From Aphelocoma coerulescens (taxonomy: Eukaryota > Chordata > Aves > Passeriformes > Corvidae): a stretch of 64,000 nucleotides of DNA. The stretch is from positions 2,976,001 to 3,040,000 of the forward strand of contig NW_027183804.1 in the NCBI RefSeq assembly GCF_041296385.1, in the 5' to 3' direction. Position 1 is the first letter of the stretch; each line of letters starts with the position of its first letter. Below the pieces are notes generated by a model. That model was not told the origin of the DNA and searched no databases. It saw nothing but the letters and a program-made list of their open reading frames with translations. The translations under genes were made by a program, and so were the position numbers. Shown here in pieces: positions 19,135 through 30,606 of this stretch.

Positions 19135-21088
19135 CTGGCCAAGGGTTGGGAATGGGAAATCCTGGTTTGGGGAGAAACAAGGGATGAGTGTGTTGGGTTG
19201 GGGCTTCCTCCTGCCCAAGTCCACCTCTAGAAGTCACTGGTGTCCATAAAAACCAACAAACAATCAGGAATGACTCCAAAAACAGCCTCCAGGAGTTCCC
19301 CCTTTCCAGTCTCCTCACTTTGGGGTTCTGGGGGTTCCCCTTGTCAGGGCTGCTGGGGGTCCCGTGGGTCCTGGGGATCCCCCTCTCTGGGGTCCTGCTT
19401 AGGGATGCTGGGGGGGTTTGGGGGTCTCATAGGTCCCTTTTTTCCCAATTCTGCTTTGGCTCCCAGAGGTCCCAGGGTCTCCCTCTTCAGCCTCCCTCCA
19501 CTACAGGCACTTGGGGCTCCCCCTTCTCCTCACTGTCCCTTTTAGGGCTGAGAGATCCCAACCCCACCTCATCTCCAGGCCCCCCCACCCCTCCAGGCTC
19601 TTGGGGTTCCCCCAGCTCTGGTATCGTCCCTCTCTGCTCTCCCCACTCCAGGGGTCCCGTGTTCCAGCCCCCAGCTCTCCTGGGGATCCCAAAAGCCAAT
19701 GTCCAACCCGCCAGGACCGGGTGATCCTCACATGGACACCCCAAGACCCCCAAGGGGCAATTATGGCTCAGCTTTGGAGTCCTGCAAGATCCACATATCC
19801 CCTCTGGCCCAAAAAATCCCTCCCAGGGACATGCAAGAACATCTGGGGCTCGATTCCAGAATCTGCAAGCTCCAAACACCCCTCCAAAAAAAACCCTCCT
19901 GGTGACCCCCCGATAGATTTGGGGTGAGCTCCCCCTCCCCGCTCACCTGCAGGATGGGGGGGAAGATGCTACCGGGGCTGGGGGTGCTGCGGACACAGTG
20001 GGCGGGCGGTGGAACCTCGTGGTTCTCCAGCTCCTCCTCCTCCTCTCTCCCTCTTCTTCCTCCCACTCCTCCTCCACTCCCACCCTGACCCCCCTTTCCC
20101 ACCCCCTCTGCCCCACGGCTGCCGCAGCACCGGCTGCTGTGTGGGGGGAGCCCCCGATCAGCCCCAGGGATGGACAGGGGGTTGGGGACCCCCCCAGTGC
20201 GGATCCCTCCCTTCCCCAGAGCCCCAGGGAATCGCTCCAGGGCTCAGGTGCTGGGGGACAGGGCTGCACCCCCATGGAACCGCTCTTCTGCTGTCCCAAC
20301 CCCACCTTTCCCTCCCCTCTCCTCCCCTTTCTCAGCGTTCCCCCAATCCACAGCCCCATTCCAGCTCAATTTGGGTGTCCCATCCCCATCCCGCTTTCTT
20401 TGGGGGTCCCAGCCCCCTCTTCCCCCCCACCTCCTTCAGCACCTTCCCCATCCCCAATCCCCACCTCCCCTCCCCCGGGGATCACAGAGAGCGATGGATG
20501 CACATGGAGGCTCCTCTTCCTGCCCCCTCTGGCCCGCCTCTTCCTCCCGCCCCTCCCCCTTTATCCCTCCTCTTCCTCCCGCTCCTGCTCCTCCAGCCGT
20601 CCTCCGCCCAGCAGCTCCGCTGCCGCCCCCAAACCTCGGGCTGGAGCGGGGGGTCTGGGACACAGCCCCGTGCTGGGGGGCAGAGCCGCTGCTGGGGCCA
20701 TCGCTGTGTCCAGGGCATCCTTTGTGGCCCTCGTGCAGCTCCAGGCTCCCGAGGGCTCCCCGAGGCTTTCTGTGGCTGTCCCTGCTCCCCAAATCTGTCG
20801 CGTTTGATGCCCGAGCGCGGCAGCCCCGTGCCCTGTGGCAGCAGCCGGTGCCGGGACACAGCCCCGGGAGCTGCGCTAATGCCCGGCCGTGCCAGGAGGG
20901 ACTGAGGGGAGGGGACTTCATAAGGATCCCCCTCTGCGCCCCTGGCTGCGCACGGAAAGGTTCTTTAGTGCATGGGAGCGATTTTCCGGGGTTTCTGGGC
21001 TCGGCGGGGCCGAGGCGGCGGCAGCGGGAGCCGCGGGGCCCGGCCCGTGGGGGCGGCCGGGCTGGGAAAGTGCGCGGGGCCCCAGCGC

Positions 21089-21372
21089 GGTGCCCGAGGG
21101 CTGAGCGGAGCTGACGGGAACAAGCCCCGGAACCCCCCGGTGCCCGAGGGCTGAGCGGAGCTGACGGGAACAAGCCCCGGAACCCCCCGGTGCCCGAGGG
21201 CTGAGCGGAGCTGACGGGAACAAGCCCCGGAACCCCCCGGTGCCCGAGGGCTGAGCGGAGCTGACGGGAACAAGGCCCGGAACCCCCCGGTGCCCGAGGG
21301 CTGAGCGGAGCTGACGGGAACAAGCCCCGGAACCCCCCGGTGCCCGAGGGCTGAGCGGAGCTGACGGGAACA
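21089..21372. repeat. 50-bp tandem repeat, 6 units (copy B)
   Basis: Units start at 21089, 21139, 21189, 21239, 21289 and 21339. One carries AAGGCCC for AAGCCCC. Two units fewer than copy A. Confidence 0.95.
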
Positions 21373-22058
21373 CCCCGCTCGTCTCCGCCGCTCCAAGCCG
21401 CTTCCCCGGCTCCGGCTGCCGCCGCCGCCCGGCCCCGGCGCGGTCCCGCGGGGTCGCCGCTCTTGGCGCAGCTGGAGGGCTCGATCCGAGCCGCGCCCCG
21501 CCCGTCCCTCGCTGCGGCTCTTTCGGTCACACGGAGCGGCCGAGACCCCGCGCTGCTGCCCCGACGCTCCCTCGCTGCAGCTCTTTCAGTCGCTGCGCAG
21601 CCGCCACTCCCCGTGCACTTCTTCTAGAATTTATTATTCCATTCTCCTTCTTTTATTCCATTCGCACCTCCCATCCCACGCCCTCCGCTGCGGCTCTTTC
21701 ACCGCCGGGCTCCTCGCCGGTCTCTCGGTGCGGCTCCTTCAGTGCCATGGGCCGGCGGAGACGCCCCTCGGTGCGGCTCTTTGATCGGATTTTATTCTTT
21801 TTTCGCGGTTTTCTCTCGTTCCCAGCTCGCCCGTCCCGCCGAGCGGCTCCTCCCGCTGCTGCCGGGGATCGGACACCGCAGGCAGCCCCGGCCTCTTCCT
21901 CTTCTTCCTCCTCGCTACTGCCGGGATTCAGCCCCCGCCGCCGCCCGTCTCCTTCTGCCGCTCCTGCCCGGCACGAAGCGGCGCTGCCGCTGACGGGGCC
22001 GGAGCGCGGCTGCCCCGCGACTGCCCCGCGCCTCAGGGCCGGGCCGGGGAGTGACCGC

Positions 22059-22188
22059 ACGGCTGGGGAGGGACCCCCCGCTGGCCAGGGCAGGGACTGA
22101 CCCCATGGGAGGGACCCCCCGCTGGCCAGGGCAGGGACTGACCCCATGGGAGGGACCCCCCGCTGGCCAGGGCACGGACAGACCCCAT
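22059..22188. repeat. 41-bp tandem repeat, copy B
   Basis: About three units, matching 8491-8620. Confidence 0.9.
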
Positions 22189-22467
22189 GGGAAAGACTCC
22201 GAGAATTCTGCTCCCAGAGATCATTCCTGCTCACACTGACCCTTGTAGAAAGGGGCCATCATTCCAGGCAGCCTGTACTGAGCATGTGGCTCCTGAGCGG
22301 GCTTTGTTGTTTAGGAAACCTGCTCAGGCTTTTCCATTCTTTCCTTGCAAACAGGAAAACTTCTCCTGGGCCTGTGTGCAGGCAGAGCCCTGAGGAGAGC
22401 AGGTGGCACATGGTGCGCTGGGCTGGGACAGCCAGCTGCAGAGCTCAAGGGAAGAAGCCCAAAGAGT

Positions 22468-23160
22468 CACAATGGCTCCTTGCCTTCACATGCAACACCT
22501 GGGTCACAATGGTCTCCTTGATTCCATGAGGCCCCACTGTGTCACAATGGCTCCTTGGTTCCATCAGGTTCCGCAGTGTCACCATGGTCTCCTTTGATCC
22601 GCATTGTCATCATGGACAATTGGTTCCATGAGGCCCCGCAGTGTCACAATGGTCCCTTGGTTCCACAGGTTTTATGTTGTAACAATGGACTCCTTGGTTC
22701 TATGAGCTCGCCTGCTTTTTGCAGAGGTGTCTTTGGTTCCAACAAGGCCCCGCTGTGTCTCAGTGCACCCTGGCTTCCATGCGCATCTGGAGTATCACAA
22801 AGGCTCCTTGGTTCCACCAGGTCCTGCTGTGTCACAATGGATCCTGTGCTCCATGAGGCCCTCCAAAGTCATCATGGAGGCTTGGTTCCATGAGGTTCCA
22901 TGATGTGCCAGTGGTCATCTTGGTTCCAGGAGTTTCCTTAGTGTCACAATGCTCTCCATGCTTCCATGATTCCCCACAATGTCCCAATGCTGTCCATGCT
23001 TCCATTAGGCCCTGCTTTGCCACAATGGTGCCCTTGATTCCATGATTCCCCACGATGTCACAATGGAGCCTTGTTTCTAGGAGGTTCTGTACTGTCACAA
23101 TTGTCTCCTGGATGCCATCAGCCCCTGCAGTGTCACAAAGGCTCCTTGGTTCCATGAGGA
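22468..23160. repeat. 37-bp minisatellite array, copy B
   Basis: Same family as 8896-9745 but about 150 bp shorter, because units between about 9480 and 9620 of copy A are missing here. Confidence 0.85.
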
Positions 23161-23299
23161 ACACAAAAGCTTTGCAAAAACATTGAGCAACAGCTGCTGA
23201 ACACAGCTGGCAACATCTGCTTGCATCAAAAGAGGGCTTCAAGCTGACAATGGCACTAGCAGCTTCCATCTGCAACAGAGACCCAGGGAAAGGACAGGC

Positions 23300-24245
23300 T
23301 GTGCCAGTCTGGACAAATGTGGAGGAAAATATCCTCTGGTAGAAGGCAGGTTACACCCAGCCCTCCCACACCAGGTTCGGGAAAAAAGCATTTTCCTCGG
23401 AAGAAAGTGAAAGAGATAGAAACTCTTTATTTAACAAACACACAGCAAAAGGATAACAATGCTAAATATTCAAACCTCTCGCTGTGGAGAGAAAGCTGGG
23501 ATAATTGGAGAGTCCTTCCGTGTTTCAGTGGGGTCTCCTGAAACATCCCTAGACAGCGAGGCCCGTGGAAAGAAATAGGGAGCGATTCTTGAGAGAAGTT
23601 TCAGAGCTCTTTCTTCTTCAGCCACATGGGCGGGGCACTGCCAAAGAACTGAGCAATCCCGGGACAAGCAGGGCCCTCCTGGCACAGGGCAACACAAAAT
23701 AACCAGTGCTGAACAGGATTAGGGCACATGTGAGCAGGGAGCAGGGAGACCCTGTGCCCAGGCCATGCCTCTACCCCAGGGTCCCCTCTCCCATGACCTC
23801 ATGGCAGGGGGGAGGAACCCCAACACTTCTGGAGGTGTAGTCTCCCTCCTCCTCCTTGGAGCTGGCTCATGGGCCCACATTCAGGGCCCCCACCTCGGGC
23901 GAAAATTGTCCCAGTGTGGTCTGATGTTGAAACAGTCAAGAAGAGAAGAAGGGAAAAAAACCCCCAAAGTCCCAGGAGAACAAAGTTCAACTCTCCACCT
24001 CCCTGCAGAGAAAAGGAGCTGAAAACTGGCTCAAAAGCAAGAAGGTTGCTTCCTCCACCCTTGCTGCAAGCAGGATGCAGAGGAGTGTGTATGTGTGTCC
24101 TTGAACAAACGCTCTGAGAAGTTTGTCCGGTTTTTTTTCCTCTCCCCCCTCTCAGGCTCAGTTGAAAGGCACAGAAATGCACCAAGTTAACTTCTGGGCA
24201 TAGAGCAGCCATAGGGGATACACATCCTAAAGTCACCCCAAGACA
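23300..24245 (-). mobile_element. Complete solo LTR (946 bp) with CAGGC target duplication
   Basis: It runs from TGTGCCAGTCTGG to CCCCAAGACA. CAGGC is found on both sides (23295-23299 and 24246-24250). An empty paralog of the same site, with a single CAGGC (24994-24998), lies nearby, proving insertion followed by LTR-LTR recombination. AATAAA on the minus strand near 23430 gives the direction. The family is also at 9877-10195, 41976-42877 and, diverged, 61164-61799. Confidence 0.88.
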
Positions 24246-25060
24246 CAGGCACAGAGAATTCAGTGGAAAGACTCCGAGAATTCTGCTCCCAGAGATCATT
24301 CCTGCTCACACGGGCCCTTGTAGAAAGGGGCCATCGTTCCAGGCAGCCTGTACTGAGCATGTGGCTCCTGAGCGGGGTTTGTTGTTTAGGAAACCTGCTC
24401 AGGCTTTTCCATTCTTTCCTTGCAAACAGGAAAACTTCTCCTGGGCCTGTGTGCAGGCAGAGCCCTGAGGAGAGCAGGTGGCACATGGTGCGCTGGGCTG
24501 GGACAGCCAGCTGCAGAGCTCAAGGGAAGAAGCCCAAAGAGTCACAATGGCTCCTTGCCTTCACATGCAACACCTGGGTCACAGTGGTCTCCTTGATTCC
24601 ATGAGGCCCCACTGTGTCACAATGGACGTATGGTTCCATGATGCTCCGTGGTGTCACCATGGTCTTCTTGAATCCGCAGTGTAACAATGGACCATTGGTT
24701 CCATGCGGCCTGGCCGTGTCACAATGGGCTCCTTGATTCCATGATTCCCCACGGTGTCACAATGGAGCCTTGTTTCTAGGAGGTTCTGTACTGTCACCAT
24801 TGTCTCCTTGATGCCATCAGCCCCTGCAGTGTCACAAAGGCTCCTTGGTTCCATGAGGAACACAAAAGCTTTGCAGAAACATTGAGCAACAGCTGCTGAA
24901 CACACCTGGCAACATCTGCTTGCATCAAAAGAGGGCTTCAAGCTGAGAATGGCACCAGCAGCTTCCATCTGCAACAGAGACCCAGGGAAAGGACAGGCAC
25001 AGAGAATTAAGTGGAAAGACTCAGAGAATTCTGCTCCCAGAGATCATTCTGGCCCATGAC
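24246..25060. repeat. Third partial copy of the unit flank and 37-bp minisatellite
   Basis: 24262-24535 matches 8621-8895, then 24538-24860 is 37-bp minisatellite, then a short segment repeats the solo-LTR target site in its empty form. Homology stops at about 25050. Confidence 0.8.
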
Positions 25061-26204
25061 ACGGCTGCCCTGGCTGTGAGGATGGCTCTGCTGCCGTTCC
25101 TGCCTTGGGGGAGGATGTGCTGCAGAGCGGGGCTGCCCTGGGCACCGTCAGAGGGACAGGGCAGGACGGCTCCTGCTGCCAGGGCCGGCTGCAGGCTCTG
25201 AAGGTGGGCAGCAGCCAGGGGTGCCCAGGGCTGTCCTGCAGAGCAGCTCCTGCAGCCCTGAGGGCTCTTTGCCAGGCCAGGGCATCTGCCCCCTGCCAGG
25301 GGCAGCTCTCAGCCTGCCTGGGAGCTCCCCATGGGCGGTGGGGAGGAGTTGGAGGTGGAAGGAGCGACCCCCCTCAGGGCAGACTCCTCCTGCTGGGGAG
25401 GTGGTGCTGCATGGCCAGGGCTGCTCTCAGCTTTCTCCTCAAGGGAAGGGAAAGGGGCTCTCAGGTTTGTCTGTGTCACTGAGACTCCTGCACTGCTACC
25501 CTGGGGATCAGCAGCTCTGCCTCAGATCTCCCTCAGGAAGTGCCTCCTCACACTCCTCTGCCTGCAGACAGCACCAGCAGCACCTTGGCTTGCAGCATCT
25601 CCCTTTGTCTGAGCTGCCCTTCAGGCCCTGCTGCCAGGGAGATGCCCCTGGGCACTGACCTGTGCTGGGAGGGCTCTGCAGGGCAGGGCTGAGCCCCCAG
25701 GGCTGGGCTGGGCTCTGGCAGCACTGGCAGGGACAATCCTTGGACACAGAGAAACAGCTGCCAGGAGGCACAACTGCAGGCAGCAGAGAGCCAGAGCAAC
25801 CCCAGCTGCACAGGGAAAGGGAGAAGGGTTTAGAGAAATGGTTTTGAAATTGGAGCCTTCAAAAAGTCACTTTATTTTTCATTTTAAGTACAATCACCGG
25901 GAAACAGGGGGAGGTGAAATGAGCAAGGGGCACCTGTGTGGGGACCAGCAGGTCCGACTGCACTGGGGCACAGGGAGCCCTGTTTTCCCTCTGAGCCCCC
26001 AGTGTTCAGGCTGAGAGCAATGCTGAGGATGAGGCAGCAGCACAAACCTGAGCTCAGAAATTAAAAAGCTTAGCCAAGTTCTGTCACAGAAGAAGAAGTG
26101 GTTTTGCGGGAATTCCTAAGAAAATGGAATAAATCGACTCAGGGGAATCTGTCCCAGCTTGTCAATGCCTTCTTCCAACAGTCCACAATACCCAGAGTGA
26201 AGAA
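25061..26204. other. Non-coding sequence upstream of the olfactory receptor
   Basis: GC-rich in the first 800 bp, then AT-richer (25840-26200). Open frames are short and match nothing recognised. It may hold 5' non-coding exons of the receptor; none can be defined. Confidence 0.4.
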
Positions 26205-27134
26205 ATGTCCAACAGCAGCTCCATCAGCCCCTTCCTCCTGCTGGCATTGGCAGACACGCGGCAGCTGCAGCTCCTGCACTTCTGCCTCTTCCTGGGCATC
26301 TCCCTGGCTGCCCTCCTGGGCAGCGGCCTCATCATCAGCGCCGGAGCCTGCGGCCAGCACCTGCCCAGCCCCATGTTCTTCTTCCTGCTCAGCCTGGCCC
26401 TCAGCGACCTGGGCTCCATCTGCACCACTGTCCCCAAGGCCATGCACAATTCCCTCTGGGGCACCAGGCACATCTCCTACTCAGCATGTGCTGCTCAGCT
26501 CTTTCTGCTTCTCTTCTTCCTCTCAGCAGAGTATTTCCTCCTCACCATCATGTGCTACGACCGCTACGTGTCCATCTGCAAAGCCCTGCACTACGGGACC
26601 CTCCTGGGCAGCAGAGCTTGTGCCCACGTGGGAGCAGCTGCCTGGGCCAGTGCCTTTCTCTACGCTCTCATGCACATGGCCAATACATTTCCCCTGCCCC
26701 TGTGCCAGGGCAATGCCCTGGGCCAGTTCTTCTGGGAAATCCCACACATCCTCAAGCTCTCCTGCTCCAAATCCCACCTCAGGGAACTTGGGCTCATCGC
26801 TGTCAGTGCCTGTTTGGTATTTGGCTGTTTTGTGTTCATTGTTTTCTCCTATGTGCAGATCTTCAGGGCCGTGCTGAGGATCCCCTCTGAGCAGGGCCGG
26901 CACAAAGCCTTTTCCACGTGCCTCCCTCACCTGGCTGTGCTCTCTCTGTTCCTCAGCACTGGCTTTTTCCTACCTGAAGCTCCCCTTCCATCTTGTCCAT
27001 CCCTGGATGTGGCAGTGTCAGTTCTGTACTCGGTGGTGCCTCCAGCCCTGAATCCCCTCATCTACAGCCTGAGGAACCAGGAGCTCAGGGGTGCTCTGAG
27101 GAAAAGGATCACGGCTGGTTTTCAGCAGCAATAA
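26205..27134 (+). CDS. Olfactory receptor, family 14-like (309 aa, intact)
   Basis: A single-exon seven-helix receptor of normal length, with Asn-Ser-Ser glycosylation site at residues 3-5, PSPMFFF at 54-60 (intracellular loop 1/TM2), CYDRYVSIC at 117-125, a KAFSTCLPHL segment before TM6, and NPLIYSLRN in TM7. The set of variants fits the bird-expanded family 14 (gamma-c) group. It would detect odorants at the cilia of olfactory neurons through a G protein. The ATG at 26205 has a purine at -3 and gives the usual N-terminal length. Odd point: the near-invariant Asn of TM1 (GN motif) is Ser at residue 40. No paralog is in the window. Confidence 0.9.
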   Translation: MSNSSSISPFLLLALADTRQLQLLHFCLFLGISLAALLGSGLIISAGACGQHLPSPMFFFLLSLALSDLGSICTTVPKAMHNSLWGTRHISYSACAAQLFLLLFFLSAEYFLLTIMCYDRYVSICKALHYGTLLGSRACAHVGAAAWASAFLYALMHMANTFPLPLCQGNALGQFFWEIPHILKLSCSKSHLRELGLIAVSACLVFGCFVFIVFSYVQIFRAVLRIPSEQGRHKAFSTCLPHLAVLSLFLSTGFFLPEAPLPSCPSLDVAVSVLYSVVPPALNPLIYSLRNQELRGALRKRITAGFQQQ

Positions 27135-29219
27135 ACTCTCATTCTCCTGCAGAGCTGCTCTGATGTGACTCATTAATGCCCACTCTGTGTCCAGTGTTTG
27201 TTGCTGCTGACACAGGTGTTACGCTGCTGTGAATTTCTTCTCACAAAAATCTTTGTCTGTTCCATTTTTAATTTGGTATTTGCCTTTCCAGTGTGACCCA
27301 GAGACTGTATAAACAGGGAGCTGCACTACAATATATGTGTGCTGGAACAAAAGAAAGAAGCCTGTGTTGTCTGGTTTCCCTGACATCTTTCCTCCCTGAC
27401 TTCTCTGGAGCTGCAGGGTCGGTGCCTCTGGGCAGAGCTGGGGGAGAAAAGAGTCCCAGCAGGAGAGCACTGCCAGGGAGCCCCAGGGCTTCTCCTCGGT
27501 AACTCCTCTTCCTTCCCTTCCACACTCCCCTGCAGAGCCCCTGCGTTGGTTTCAGGCCTCAGGGCTCTGTCAGCTGGGTCCCAGTCCTGCTGTGTGACTG
27601 CCCAGGGGCTGCAGGCAGGGACAGGCCGTGGGCACTGCTGGGACAGAGCTGGGCTCTGCAGCAGCATTTCCATCATGCGAGGGCATCTCCCCAGTGCAGG
27701 GCCTGAAAGCTTCAATCTCCTTCCCAGTTTTGTCTCCAGGATGTGCCCAACGCAGCGCCCTGGAGAGGAAACCAGCCCTGAGCAGCAAAGGGTGGCAGTG
27801 CTCAGGGTGGGGGCACCCAGCAGTGCCCTGGCAAAGCCAGCGCCGCTGCCAGCAGGGGCCTCTCTGCCCAGCTCACAGAGGTTGTTCTTCCCTCCATGGA
27901 GGGACATCCAGGGACCGGGTCAGGGCTCCGTGTTTGCAGTGCACGGACAAGACACAGCCTAAACACCCTGTGTGTGTGGGGGGACATAAACGCAGCGAGC
28001 ACAAACACCTTCAGCTGTTCCTGGAGTTCCCAGAGAGTGCCGTCCCCTGGGAACCCCCTGGATGCGGGGCTGGGATGAGCTCCTGTGCACAGAGCTCCCC
28101 GTGCCCATCCCTGCGGCCGTGGGGCACCTCGGGCAGGGGCAGGGCAGGGTGACACCCGCAGGGCTGAGCTCCCTGCCAGGCTCTGGCAGCGGCAGCAGAG
28201 CCCAGGGAGCCCCTGCCCGTGCTGCAATGAACTGTCTGTGAGCGTGCCAGGGAAGGACTCGTGTCCCCTCGCAGCCCTGGGGCTGTGAGCAGGGCATGAG
28301 CCCGGCTCAGGGCTGGGCACCCAACAGAGCCCTGACACTTCTGGGTGTGCCCATAAGAGAAGGCTTGGGCAAGGTGACCGTGGTAAAACCTCTCTGTCCA
28401 TCAAGTGACAGCCAAGTGTCTCTGGCACTGTCCCTCCCCAGCCAGGCACCGGGAGAAAATAAGCTGAGAAAACTGTGGGTCACCGTAAGGAGAGATTAAT
28501 GGCTGGGGCAGGGAAGTCAAGAGCAAAGGCCAAATGCAGAAGCAAAGAAACCACAGGGAGGCAAGAATTCAGTGCATGGAGTGGCTGCTTTGGAAGACAA
28601 ATGGATCAATACAGAAAACCCAGACACCCTCTCGCCCCCTTCCTTTCCCCAGTTCATTGCTGACCATGACGTCCCATGGAATGGGAGATCCCTTGGGTCA
28701 GTCCAGCCCAGCTGTCCCCTCCCTGTGCCCTCGGGAACACTTGCCCACCCCAGCCCATAGTTTGGGGGGGCTGCAGGGATGCCTCATACAGGGCCAGCCC
28801 TGCTCAGGGACAGCCAAAGCCTTGGGCTGGGACCAACCCCGCTGCAGCCACGAGTGCCAAGCACAGCAGCCCAGGGGCTGCTCTGGACAAAGGCAACTCC
28901 AGCCCAGCCACAGCCCGGCCAAGGGGGCTCAGGGGGCTCTTCCCACCTCTGTCATTCCACGATTCCATGAATCTTCTCCCTGCAGAGCTCAGTGTCGACA
29001 CAAGTGTCAGAGAGGCAGAAGCAGAGCTATAAAATGCACCAGTACAAACACAGCAGCTCCTGTGAGGAATGAACCCTCCCAGGGCAGTGCTGGGGCAGGA
29101 GAAGCACCCAGAGGGAGGATGAGCTCAGGGCATGTGTGTGTGCCCAAGGCACAGAGGGTGAGGCTGGGCAGAGGTCAGGGCAGGGCTGGTAGTGGCAGGG
29201 CAGAGCCGGGGGCAGCGAG
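27135..29219. other. Intergenic sequence downstream of the olfactory receptor
   Basis: Mixed-composition DNA with only short open frames on both strands. I recognise no gene, RNA or named repeat. Confidence 0.4.
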
Positions 29220-29490
29220 ATTGTCCATTGGGACACAGCGCAGCCTCATGGAACTCAGCAGGCCACTGTGCCAACATGGAATCTCATGGATCCAAGGCTC
29301 TACTTTGACAAGGCGGCGCCTCAGAGGACGCAGGTGCCACTGGGCCATCGCCAGCTCCTGTGGAATCCAGTGTCCATTGTGACACAGCGCAGCCTCAGGG
29401 CAACCTGGGGACCAGTGTGGGGCAATGGAATCTCATGGAACCAAGGGTCACTTGTGACAGAGAGGGGCCCCATGGAACACAAGGGCCACT
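29220..29490. repeat. 37-bp minisatellite relic, inverted
   Basis: Phrases such as CATTGTGACACAGCGCAGCC and CATGGAACCAAGGG are the reverse complement of the family seen at 8896-9745. Confidence 0.7.
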
Positions 29491-29506
29491 GTCATGGTTT
29501 GACACT

Positions 29507-30447
29507 TGTCTCGGTTTGAAAGACAGGTGTCTGCTAAGGAAGGCAGAAGCCTCCCTTGGAGTGGCAGATGTAACCCCTTTCCCTCTGAGTTATGATTTTG
29601 GAATCAAGGGTCTTTAGGCAAAGATGTGGGAAATAGGAATAACAGTTCTTTACTATATATATATATATAGATAGATAGATAGGTAGATATATAACCAGTC
29701 GAACAAAACAACAACAACTCTGGCAGTAACAGCAAACACAAACCCAGTCCCAGCCTTCTCGGCTGTCAGGCTATTTCCCCTCGGGTGCAGTTCCGCTCGC
29801 AGCCGACAGGGATCGCTGGCGGCTCCCGGTGAGCAGGGCAGGTGCGATGGTTCCCCCGCGGCTGCAGGGGGCGCTCCGGAGCGAGCTCGGGGAACATGCG
29901 GCTGCTTTGGTGCCCTGGGATCCCGGGGAAGGATGGAACAAAAAAACTTCACAAATCCCGGCTGGTCAGCCGGTCCTGGACTCCCGGAACCGCAGGCTGG
30001 ACTGGCAGGCCGGAGCTGCAGGCACAAACACAAATCCCGGGTGGCAGACGAGATGTATCCAAAAGGGGAACCCCCCGGGGCTCCAGGCAGGCAGGGTGAG
30101 CACGGCTACAGCGTAGCGAAGGCTCGAAACAGCAGCGGTGCAGGGCGGCCCCAGCCCCAGCCTCTAGCAGGGCAGGGAAAGCAGCCTTGGGATCCCGGTG
30201 TTGTTTCCAGCAGAAAGGAAAGACGCCGAGAACGGGAACCAGCAGCTCTTCTCTCCGCGGCTTCTCTCTCCAGACGCTGAGAGCGAACTGAACTGCCCGC
30301 CAGGTGAAAACAAAAGCCTGGACGGGCCCTTTTGTCTTTCTTAAGTATGGCTATCTCCTCTCAAGTATGGCCATTTATCTCCTAGCAACATGCTATGGGA
30401 AAAAATTCCTTTAACAGAAAAAAAACTAGGACTAAAGTAAAACCCCA
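29507..30447 (-). mobile_element. 3' LTR of ERV-L-like element (941 bp)
   Basis: On the minus strand it runs TGGGGTTTTAC to CCGAGACA. It has a TA/GATA microsatellite near 29655-29692. It is 44 bp longer than its partner because it keeps a 40-bp GC-rich block near 29860-29905 lying between CGGCTG direct repeats, plus 4 bp of TA repeat. Confidence 0.9.
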
Positions 30448-30606
30448 ACATTATCCACCCCGAATTTTTTCCATACTAACATGTTACATGAAACTTAACT
30501 TTTTAACCATATAAATACAAGCATCACCTAAATTATATACATATGTACATGCTGATACTGATACAAGTACAGAGCCATGGGTAGTTCACCCTAAAACAAG
30601 ATCCCC

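Larger units (their letters stand above)
13705..23617. repeat. Segmental duplication, copy B
   Basis: Counterpart of 1-10195. Homology runs through the class II ERV, the zinc-finger unit and the minisatellites up to the point inside the solo LTR where copy A is cut (about 10193 in A, 23617 in B). Confidence 0.9.

Noticed and set aside
25105..25860. Several 60-145-codon frames upstream of the olfactory receptor
   Set aside because: Overlapping frames on both strands in GC-rich DNA, with no recognisable domain or splice pattern.
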